Shown here piece by piece: positions 57,536-64,000 of a stretch of 64,000 nt of DNA. A program made the position numbers and the translations under genes. Numbering within the stretch: the first letter of the stretch is position 1; each line of letters begins with the position of its first letter. The notes under the pieces are model-generated. The model made no database searches, was not told the origin of the DNA, and saw nothing but the letters and a program-made list of their open reading frames with translations. Where the stretch lies: the NCBI GenBank assembly GCA_934503275.1, contig CAKSVD010000009.1:11362-75361 (forward strand), given 5' to 3'. The stretch comes from an uncultured Faecalibacterium sp. Lineage in GTDB: Bacteria; Bacillota; Clostridia; Oscillospirales; Ruminococcaceae.

Positions 57536-60500
57536 GCGTTTTGCTCCTTGTTGTTCAAAATGGCATCCATGGCTTTCAGGATGCTTTGCAGCAGCTCCAG
57601 CGGCTTTTCGTCCGGCTGCAATACCACCGAGAGATAGGGCTTGCTGCCCGCCCCGGCGGTGACCCGGCCATTGAAGGCCTGTAACAGACCGCGGATCATG
57701 GCAAGATCCAGCGTTTCCAGATTCAGCACGAGGGTATCCTTCTTCTGGGTCACCTCATATACGCCCACAGCGGCGGCCTGCACGCGGACAAGGGAGACAT
57801 TGACCAGATCGCTCACCGAGGGCGGCGGGTCGCCGTAGCGGTCGATGAGTTCGTCCAGCACATCGGCGGCGTCCTCCGGGGTCTGGATGGCGGCAATGCG
57901 CTTGTAGGCCTCGATGCGGCCTGCGCCGTCCGGGATATACTTTTCCGGGATGAAGGCGTCCACCCGCAGGTCCACAAGACAATCGCTCTTGTCCCGCTGG
58001 ATAGGCTCGCCCCGTGCCCGGGCAATGGCCTGTCCCAGCATTTTAACGTAGAGGTCGTAGCCCACGGCCTCCATGTGGCCGTGCTGGCTGTGCCCCAGCA
58101 GACTGCCCGCGCCGCGGATCTGCAGATCCCGCATGGCGATGCGGAAGCCGGAGCCGAAGGCGGTGAACTCCCGGATGGCGGAAAGCCGCTTCTGGGCGAT
58201 ATCGGTCAGGGTCTTGTCCCGGCGGAAGGTGAAGTAGGCGTAGGCCTTGCGGCCGGAGCGTCCCACCCGCCCGCGGATCTGGTACAGCTGCGCCAGACCC
58301 ATGCGGTCGGCATCCTCAATGATGAGGGTGTTGCAGTTGCGCACATCAATGCCGGTCTCAATGAGGGTGGTGCAGACCAAAATGTCGATCTCGCCGTTCA
58401 GCAGGTGCTGCCACACGGGGTTCAGCTCTTCCTCGGTCATCTTGCCGTGGGCGATGCCCACCCGCGCACCCGGCACCATCTGGCTGACATGGGCGGCGCA
58501 GGCTTCGATGTTGTCCACCCGGTTGTGCAGGTAGTACACCTGCCCGCCCCGGGCAAGTTCCTTCTTCATGGCTTCGGCAAGGATGACATCGTTATATTCC
58601 AGCACAAAGGTCTCCACCGGCTGCCGCTCGATGGGCGGCTGCTCGATGGTGGAAAGATCCCGGATGCCGCTCATGGCCATGTTCAGGGTGCGGGGGATGG
58701 GGGTGGCCGACAGGGTGAGCATATCCACCCCGATGAAGTTCTCCTTCAGCTTTTCCTTGTGCTTCACGCCAAAGCGCTGCTCCTCGTCGATGATGACAAG
58801 GCCGAGGTCGTGGAACTTTACGTCTTTGGAAAGCAGCCGGTGGGTGCCCACCACGATATCCACGCTGCCGGCCTGTAAGCCGCGCAGGGTCTCTTTTTGC
58901 TGCTTGGCGGTGCGGAAGCGGGACAGCATCCCGATCTTCACCGGGAAGGCCTCCATGCGGGAGAGCAGGGTGTTGTAGTGCTGCCACGCCAGCAGGGTGG
59001 TGGGAGCCAGCAGGGCGCACTGTTTGCCGCCCATGATGCACTTGAAGGCAGCGCGCAGCGCCACTTCGGTCTTGCCTACGCCCACATCGCCGCAGAGCAG
59101 GCGGTCCATGGGGTAGCCCTTTTCCATGTCCTGTTTGATCTCGGCGGTGGCGTGCAGCTGGTCATCGGTCTCGTCGTAGTCAAAGCGGGTCTCAAAGTCC
59201 CGCTGCCAGTCGCCGTCCGGCGGGAAGGCATAGCCCGTGGCCTGACGGCGGCGGGCATAAAGCTCGATCAGTTCCTGCGCCATCTCCTCGGTGGCCTTTT
59301 TCACCTTGGCGCGGGTGCGCTGCCACTCGGCGCCGCCCAGCTTTGCCAGCTTTACCTTTTCCTCGTCGCCGGGGGCGGTGTAGCGGCTGAGCAGGTCCAG
59401 CTGGGTCACCGGCACATACAACACATCCGAGCCGGAATACTGCACCTTGAGGTAATCTTTGGTAGCGCCCTGCACCTCCAGCCGCTGGATGCCGGCGTAC
59501 ATCCCGATGCCGTGGCTCTGGTGCACCACATAGTCCCCGGGCTTGATGTCCGAAAGGCTGGACAGGGCGTTTTTGTTCTTCTTGCGCTTTTTGGCTTCGG
59601 CGGCGGCTTCCTCGTCCAGTCCGTGGCGGCGGCTGGAAAGCACCGCCGCGTGGGCAAAGGGGAAGGTGCACCCGGCGGTCAAATGCCCGGGCAGCACCTG
59701 CAGAACGCCCTTGGCGGGGCGCACATCCCGGCTCATGCTCACGGCATAGCCCTTGTCGGCAAGGTCGCGGGTCAAAGCGGCTGCGCCCTTGGGCGTACCG
59801 GCAAACAGGGTGACAGCATAGCCTTGGGCGATGAGCGGGTCTAAGTCCTCCCGCAGGGAGGCAAGGTCGCCGTTCCAGTTGGGGGCGGCAAAGGCCTCGG
59901 CGTTGATAAGGTCTTTGAGTTTGAACTCGTTCATCCCGCGCAGGAAGTTCTCGCACAGCAGGGTGCTATTGCTCTGGGCGGAAATGACAAGATCGTCCAT
60001 GGTCTGGTATAGCACATCCAGCCCGGGGCAGAGCACGCCCTCCTCCAGCAGCCCGGTCATCTCCTCGCTGCGGCGGAACTCGGTGGCCTTTTGCGCATCC
60101 CGGATGCCGCCCACTTCGTCCAGAATGAACAGAGGCGCGTCCAGATGGTCCAGCAGCGTAGCCGGGGCGGGGTAGCGGATGCCGTAATATTTATCCATGG
60201 CCTCCGGCATCAGGCCGGAATCCAGCTGGGAAAGATCGGCCTCGGTGGCCTTTTCCAGCGCGGTGCGGCGCTTGCCGCGCGCCTTTTTGATGGCGCTGCG
60301 CAGCGCCTCGGCGGTCTCGGCGGTGCTGCCGAACAGCACCTCGCGGGCAGGGGAGAGGTAGATCTTTTCCAGTGCGCCGTCCCGCCGCTGGGTCAGCAGG
60401 TCAAAGGAGGACATGGAGTCGATCTCATCGTCCCAGTACTCCACACGGGCGGGCTGATGCATATCCGGTGCGTAGATATCCACGATATCGCCGCGCACGC

Positions 60501-61008
60501 TGAACTGCCCCGGGCCGTCCACCTGACTGCGGCGCACATACCCGGCGGCAAACAGCCGCGCCACCAGTGCTTCGCGGTTATACACCATGCCGGGCTTTAA
60601 AGTGAGGGTGTTTTTTATAAATTCGTCCTTGGGCACGGTGTATTGCAGCAGTGCTTCGGCGGGCACGCAGACCGCCTGCAGCCGCCCGCCCGCCAGTGCG
60701 CCCAGCACCGAAAGGCGGCGGTACTCGTACTCGCGGCCGGCACCCTCCACCGGGCGCAGCATAAAGTCCCGGGGCGGGAACACCGCAGCGGTAAGCCCCA
60801 GCGCCTTGAGGTCATCCGCAAAATGGGTGGCCTCGGCCTCGCCGGGGGTCACGATGCACAGCACCCGGTCAAGGTCTTTTTGCAGGGCGGCATACAGCAG
60901 CGCCCGACCTGCGGGCGGCAGACCGAACAGCGCCGCCGGCCCTGCGGAGCCAAAGCTTGCGGCGACCTTCTGATATTCCGGTGTGGCCTTGAGTAAGGCT
61001 TCGTACAT
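57532..61008 (-). CDS. mfd: Transcription-repair coupling factor Mfd
   Basis: Mfd (1158 residues) displaces RNA polymerase stalled at DNA damage and recruits UvrA. The N-terminal UvrB-like domain (about 1-330), the RNA polymerase-interacting domain (about 480-550, GDYVVHQSHGIGMYAG), the translocase with Walker A GDVGVGKTE (about 640) and DEEQRFG (about 744), TRG motif region, and C-terminal D7 domain are all present, full length. It follows pth by 38 bp, as in Bacillus, where pth-mfd is conserved. Confidence 0.96.
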   Translation of the reverse strand: MYEALLKATPEYQKVAASFGSAGPAALFGLPPAGRALLYAALQKDLDRVLCIVTPGEAEATHFADDLKALGLTAAVFPPRDFMLRPVEGAGREYEYRRLSVLGALAGGRLQAVCVPAEALLQYTVPKDEFIKNTLTLKPGMVYNREALVARLFAAGYVRRSQVDGPGQFSVRGDIVDIYAPDMHQPARVEYWDDEIDSMSSFDLLTQRRDGALEKIYLSPAREVLFGSTAETAEALRSAIKKARGKRRTALEKATEADLSQLDSGLMPEAMDKYYGIRYPAPATLLDHLDAPLFILDEVGGIRDAQKATEFRRSEEMTGLLEEGVLCPGLDVLYQTMDDLVISAQSNSTLLCENFLRGMNEFKLKDLINAEAFAAPNWNGDLASLREDLDPLIAQGYAVTLFAGTPKGAAALTRDLADKGYAVSMSRDVRPAKGVLQVLPGHLTAGCTFPFAHAAVLSSRRHGLDEEAAAEAKKRKKNKNALSSLSDIKPGDYVVHQSHGIGMYAGIQRLEVQGATKDYLKVQYSGSDVLYVPVTQLDLLSRYTAPGDEEKVKLAKLGGAEWQRTRAKVKKATEEMAQELIELYARRRQATGYAFPPDGDWQRDFETRFDYDETDDQLHATAEIKQDMEKGYPMDRLLCGDVGVGKTEVALRAAFKCIMGGKQCALLAPTTLLAWQHYNTLLSRMEAFPVKIGMLSRFRTAKQQKETLRGLQAGSVDIVVGTHRLLSKDVKFHDLGLVIIDEEQRFGVKHKEKLKENFIGVDMLTLSATPIPRTLNMAMSGIRDLSTIEQPPIERQPVETFVLEYNDVILAEAMKKELARGGQVYYLHNRVDNIEACAAHVSQMVPGARVGIAHGKMTEEELNPVWQHLLNGEIDILVCTTLIETGIDVRNCNTLIIEDADRMGLAQLYQIRGRVGRSGRKAYAYFTFRRDKTLTDIAQKRLSAIREFTAFGSGFRIAMRDLQIRGAGSLLGHSQHGHMEAVGYDLYVKMLGQAIARARGEPIQRDKSDCLVDLRVDAFIPEKYIPDGAGRIEAYKRIAAIQTPEDAADVLDELIDRYGDPPPSVSDLVNVSLVRVQAAAVGVYEVTQKKDTLVLNLETLDLAMIRGLLQAFNGRVTAGAGSKPYLSVVLQPDEKPLELLQSILKAMDAILNNKEQNA

Positions 61009-61046
61009 GGAAAAACCTCCTTTCCTTCTGGGATATGGGGAAACCT

Positions 61047-61625
61047 TTACCCGTTATACTTGCTTTGTGCCAGACTCAGCTTACCGTCCATGATAAGCTT
61101 TGCGGCGGCTTCAAGGTCGGGGTAGCGGTCGGCGATGGCCTTGGCGTCCTCCGGCGGGAACTTGCCCAGGACCCATGCGGCAAGGTCGTAGTCCGGGTGG
61201 GGCTTTGCGCCGATGCCGATGCGGATGCGGGGGAAGTTCTCCCCGCCCAGCCGGGCGATGATGCTCTTCAGGCCATTGTGCCCGCCCGCAGAGCCGGAGG
61301 GACGGATACGCAGCTTGCCGGGTGCCTGTGTGATATCATCGCACAGCACCAGCACATGGTCGGCAGGGATCTTGAAAAAGCCCGCCATGGGGGCGATGGA
61401 ATCGCCGGAGAGGTTCATGTAGGTCAGGGGTTTCAGCAGCACCACCTTGTGGCCGTCCACCTCGCCCTGTCCCCACAGGCCTTGGAACTTGGTTTTGCCC
61501 ACAGAGATGTTCCACTTGTCGGACAGCGCGTCCAGCGCGGCAAAGCCGGCGTTGTGGCGGGTGCCATCGTATTTTGCTTCGGGGTTGCCAAGCCCTGCAA
61601 TGAGCCAGATATCGTTTTCATTCAT
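61047..61625 (-). CDS. pth: Peptidyl-tRNA hydrolase Pth
   Basis: Pth frees tRNA from peptidyl-tRNA that drops off the ribosome. The 192 residues include LIAGLGNPEAKYDGTRHN with catalytic His24, VLVLCDDI with the Asp, and GGHNGLKSI. The start at 61625 (MNENDIWLIA) gives the family length; an upstream start at 61667 would add 14 unrelated residues. The ribosome site AAAAGG is 12 nt before. The upstream -10 is TATACT on the minus strand (61671-61676). Confidence 0.95.
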   Translation of the reverse strand: MNENDIWLIAGLGNPEAKYDGTRHNAGFAALDALSDKWNISVGKTKFQGLWGQGEVDGHKVVLLKPLTYMNLSGDSIAPMAGFFKIPADHVLVLCDDITQAPGKLRIRPSGSAGGHNGLKSIIARLGGENFPRIRIGIGAKPHPDYDLAAWVLGKFPPEDAKAIADRYPDLEAAAKLIMDGKLSLAQSKYNG

Positions 61626-61711
61626 GATAGGATCATACCTTTTCCTGATAATAGTGTGATACAACATCTAAGTATAACATACGCGCGCGCAAAAAGATAT
61701 ACATTATAAGC

Positions 61712-61745
61712 AAAAAATGCCCCCGTGCCGCAGGGCACAGGGGCA
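61712..61745 (-). terminator. Terminator between the small membrane protein gene and pth
   Basis: On the minus strand GCCCCTGTGCC pairs with GGCACGGGGGC (one mismatch), followed by ATTTTTTG. Confidence 0.8.
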
Positions 61746-61755
61746 AAAGGGTTTA

Positions 61756-62277
61756 TTACAGGTTCAGCGTGATGGCAGAGGCCTTCCAGCGGCCCTCCTC
61801 CTTCACCATGGTGATGGTGCCGGATACCTGCGCGGCGGCGGTGCTGTCCGTAGCGGTCAGCAGGGCGGCGGAAAAGTCGTAGCAGTTTTCTGCCCCGGCG
61901 CGCTTTTTCAGGGTGAGGTCAGCGGGCACCAGCTGATCGCCGGACTGCCCTGCCAGCGCGGTGATGCGGGTGGGCAGACGGTTCGCCATGATTTTGTTCA
62001 GGCAGTCGGCTGTCGTGGCATCGCCCAGCTGCGCCTGAAGGAAGGCGTATAGCCCATCGGTATCCGCTGCGGCAAGCCCCGGTTCACTGCCGGAGGGCGC
62101 AGCGGCGTCCACGGCCTGCTCCACGGCAGAGGAGCAGGAGAGCAGCTGCTGCACCACGAACTCCGCCTGCTTTTTTGCGGGGTCGCTGCGCAGGCGGGTC
62201 AGGGCGAACACGGCGGCAACAGCCGCGAAGAAAAGGACAAGGCTCAGCGCCTGCTTGCGAAAGCTTTCAGACTTCAT
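61756..62277 (-). CDS. Membrane-anchored protein of unknown function
   Basis: The 173-residue protein has a short basic N-terminus, one transmembrane helix (about 9-27, LSLVLFFAAVAAVFAL) and an extracytoplasmic domain of about 140 residues ending in a strand-rich segment (AAQVSGTITMVKEEGRWKAS). This tail resembles lipoprotein-like NTF2/DUF families used for small secreted domains, but I do not recognise the family. It lies 24 bp after the GlmU-like gene on the same strand, so the two are probably co-transcribed. Confidence 0.7.
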   Translation of the reverse strand: MKSESFRKQALSLVLFFAAVAAVFALTRLRSDPAKKQAEFVVQQLLSCSSAVEQAVDAAAPSGSEPGLAAADTDGLYAFLQAQLGDATTADCLNKIMANRLPTRITALAGQSGDQLVPADLTLKKRAGAENCYDFSAALLTATDSTAAAQVSGTITMVKEEGRWKASAITLNL

Positions 62278-62301
62278 GCGCGGCTCCCTTCCGGCAGAGG
62301 T

Positions 62302-63060
62302 TTACTTGCTCTGCTCGTTTTCCAGCTTCTGCTTTTTGGCGATGTAGGCTTCCATCTTGGGGGCTGCCCAGCCGTCCAGATTGGTCTGGCGCTCCCGGGC
62401 GATGCCCAGTGCTTGTGCGGGCACATCCTTGGTGATGGTGCTGCCGGCGGCGGTGTAGGCGCCATCGCCCACCTTGACCGGAGCCACAAGGTTGGTGTTG
62501 CAGCCGATGAAGCAGTAATCGCCGATCTGGGTGCGGAACTTATCCTTGCCGTCGTAGTTGCAGGTGACGGTGCCGCAGCCGAAGTTGCAGTACTTGCCCA
62601 CATCGCTGTCGCCGATGTAGGTCAGGTGGCTCACGGTGTTGCCCCGGGCAAAGTTGGAGTTCTTGGTCTCCACATAGGCACCCAGATGCACGCCGTAATC
62701 GGTGACAGTGTTCACCCGCACATGGGTGAAGGGGCCGATGTTGTTGTGGGGGCCGATGTGGCTGCCGTAGATCTGGCTGGCGTTCACGGCAGTGCCCTCG
62801 TCCACGGTGCTGTCCTCGATGAGGGTGTTAGGGCCGATGACGCAGCCCACGCCGATGACCGTCTTGCCCCGCAGGATGGTGCCCGCAAGGATCACAGCGC
62901 CCGGGGCAATGACCACCTCCGGGTCGATCTGCACGGTGCGGCTGTTGATGACAACGCCGTTTGCAATGTGCTGCACAAGGATGTCCTCGCGGGCAGCCTC
63001 GGCGGCGTCCAGCTGTGCCAAGGCAGCGGCACGGGCCTGCTCAGAAATAGGATTCTGCAT
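62302..63060 (-). CDS. Glucosamine-1-phosphate acetyltransferase domain protein (GlmU C-terminal type)
   Basis: This 252-residue protein consists of the left-handed beta-helix of GlmU only. Hexapeptide repeats fill residues 55-220, the block GVHLGAYVETKNSNF contains the catalytic His, and GKYCNFGCGTVTCNYDGKDK is the diagnostic acetyl-CoA/GlcN-1-P site. The N-terminal uridylyltransferase domain of bifunctional GlmU (about 230 residues) is absent, replaced by a helical segment of about 40 residues. It should make GlcNAc-1-phosphate; UTP transfer must be done by another protein. GGGAGA precedes the ATG at 63060. Confidence 0.85.
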   Translation of the reverse strand: MQNPISEQARAAALAQLDAAEAAREDILVQHIANGVVINSRTVQIDPEVVIAPGAVILAGTILRGKTVIGVGCVIGPNTLIEDSTVDEGTAVNASQIYGSHIGPHNNIGPFTHVRVNTVTDYGVHLGAYVETKNSNFARGNTVSHLTYIGDSDVGKYCNFGCGTVTCNYDGKDKFRTQIGDYCFIGCNTNLVAPVKVGDGAYTAAGSTITKDVPAQALGIARERQTNLDGWAAPKMEAYIAKKQKLENEQSK

Positions 63061-63271
63061 AAAAAAATCTCCCTTCCCACCAAAGCGCGCGGCGGAAGAG
63101 AGACAGGAAAGGCGACCGGAAAATTGTTGCCTGTCCGCCCAGCATCTCCGCTGCGGAAAGCTTTGTTCCGACAAAATAGAATTTGAAAAGTTACAGGGAT
63201 AGAAAGTTGTATCCAACAGAACAAGAAATCGCGTGTATAAACAAAAAACCTCTCGAACTTTCTCCCATTCT

Positions 63272-63300
63272 ATACTACCTTAAAACTTGGAGAATTTCAA
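63272..63300 (-). promoter_or_regulatory. Candidate promoter of the GlmU-like gene
   Basis: On the minus strand TTGAAA, 17 nt, TAGTAT, followed by a leader of about 200 nt. Confidence 0.45.
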
Positions 63301-63364
63301 GAGATTTGCATAAAAAATAACAGACAAATTCGGGATTTTGCATGGTGGAAAGGAATGGATTTTC

Positions 63365-63373
63365 TGGTATAAT
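63365..63373 (+). promoter_or_regulatory. Extended -10 promoter of ppdK
   Basis: TGGTATAAT is a perfect -10 with an upstream TG, so a good -35 is not needed. It is about 100 nt before the start codon. Confidence 0.65.
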
Positions 63374-63476
63374 AGTTTAGCATTCACAAAACAATGTTCA
63401 TCGTACGTTCAAGACAAGGCAAACGATGAGACCACGGCAAGTGTACCGATGGTCACGAATGGGAGGTAAACAACGC

Positions 63477-64000
63477 ATGAGCAAAAAGTATCTGTACTAC
63501 TTCAGCGAAGGCAATGACGCTTTCGGCGGTGACAAGGTCACCATGAAGAACACGCTGGGCGGCAAGGGTGCCGGTCTGGCCGAGATGACCGCAGCCGGTA
63601 TGCCGGTGCCGCAGGGCTTCACCATCACCACCGACGCCTGCACCCAGTACTACGCAGATGGCCGTCAGATCAATGACGCCATCACTGCTGACATCTTTGA
63701 GCACCTCAAGGGTCTGGAAGAGATCACCGGCAAGAAGTTCGGTGACAACACCAACCCCCTGCTGGTCTCCGTCCGTTCCGGCGCACGTCAGTCCATGCCC
63801 GGCATGATGGACACCATCCTGAACCTGGGCCTGAACGACGAGGCTGTTGAGGGTCTGGCAAAGAAGACCGGCAACGCCCGTTTTGCATACGACTGCTACC
63901 GCCGCTTCGTGCAGATGTTCGCCGACGTCGTTATGATGGTCCCGAAGAGCCTGTTCGAGGTCGAGATCGACAAGATGAAGGAAGCCAAGGGCGTCAAGAA
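63477..64000 (+). CDS. ppdK: Pyruvate, phosphate dikinase (partial, runs off the window)
   Basis: The visible 174 residues start [16 protein letters not shown] and contain the PPDK N-terminal ATP-grasp nucleotide-binding elements [22 protein letters not shown] and [21 protein letters not shown] (core [16 protein letters not shown]). PPDK interconverts pyruvate, ATP and phosphate with PEP, AMP and pyrophosphate, serving glycolysis or gluconeogenesis in anaerobes. GGGAGG is 10 nt before the ATG. Codon use is biased toward GCT and GGT-type codons as in highly expressed genes. Full length is about 880 residues, so roughly 700 lie beyond the end. Confidence 0.95.
   Translation, partial: MSKKYLYYFSEGNDAFGGDKVTMKNTLGGKGAGLAEMTAAGMPVPQGFTITTDACTQYYADGRQINDAITADIFEHLKGLEEITGKKFGDNTNPLLVSVRSGARQSMPGMMDTILNLGLNDEAVEGLAKKTGNARFAYDCYRRFVQMFADVVMMVPKSLFEVEIDKMKEAKGVK

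Larger units (their letters stand above)
63061..63476. other. Divergent region between the GlmU-like gene and ppdK
   Basis: This 416-bp region holds the minus-strand promoter at 63272-63300, a leader of about 200 nt on the minus strand, and the plus-strand extended -10 at 63365-63373 with a leader of about 100 nt. No ORF or known riboswitch was recognised. Confidence 0.4.

Overview
The window looks like chromosomal DNA of a fairly GC-rich, low-oxygen Firmicute of the class Clostridia, most likely Faecalibacterium or a close Oscillospiraceae/Ruminococcaceae relative. This is inferred from gene content (FabK-type fatty acid synthesis, AGGAGG ribosome binding sites, Rex, pyruvate phosphate dikinase, a pectin-oligosaccharide locus) and codon style, not from a database match. 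There are no rRNA or tRNA genes, no CRISPR array, no transposase and no prophage.

Layout. 0-2 kb: a flavodoxin-like reductase and rsmD with a small coiled-coil partner. 2-14.9 kb: a division and cell wall (dcw) cluster, mraZ-rsmH-ftsL-class B PBP-murF-[degenerate mraY]-ftsW-murG-ftsQ-murE, with a sigma-A-type promoter and a three-repeat MraZ operator. 15-23.5 kb: an almost complete fatty acid operon, acpP-accD-accA-fabH-fabK-[FabK/nitronate monooxygenase paralogue]-fabD-fabG-fabF-fabZ. 23.5-23.9 kb: a compact locus with the architecture of a type I toxin-antitoxin system: a 26-residue peptide ORF in an mRNA with long-range 5'/3' pairing, and a facing perfect-consensus promoter for an antisense RNA. 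24-32 kb: purC, a GH1 6-phospho-beta-glucosidase, a glycerophosphodiesterase, and a MarR regulator that shares an operator-like motif with the heterodimeric ABC exporter behind it. 32-40 kb: an AT-rich patch with a PBECR-like nuclease gene, a GH2 enzyme, serC-serA, a BlaI-type regulator, citrate synthase and a MarR-like gene, carrying three copies of a short palindromic repeat whose stem covaries. 40-48.6 kb: a metallo-beta-lactamase lipoprotein, a YgiQ radical SAM protein, FtsK/SpoIIIE, a ClpP-like protease, rex and tdk. 48.6-56.4 kb: a pectin (rhamnogalacturonan) oligosaccharide locus with a Tat-type lipoprotein binding protein, two permeases, an AraC regulator, GH28 and GH105. 56.4-63.1 kb, minus strand: a GlmU acetyltransferase-domain protein, a small membrane-anchored unknown, pth, mfd and a SurA-like lipoprotein. 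The window ends inside ppdK.

How the genes work together. The dcw and fab clusters supply envelope precursors and the division machinery. The cluster has no murD and no catalytically plausible mraY, so those functions must be encoded elsewhere. The pectin locus imports oligogalacturonide or rhamnogalacturonide pieces and trims them in the cytoplasm; it has no ATPase gene, which fits use of a shared MsmX-type ATPase. The most novel items are the candidate type I toxin-antitoxin locus (23.57-23.88 kb), the MraY pseudoenzyme, the covarying repeat family at 32.9-40.2 kb and the multi-hairpin element at 37.48-37.62 kb. All calls were made by reading the sequence; no search or folding program was run.
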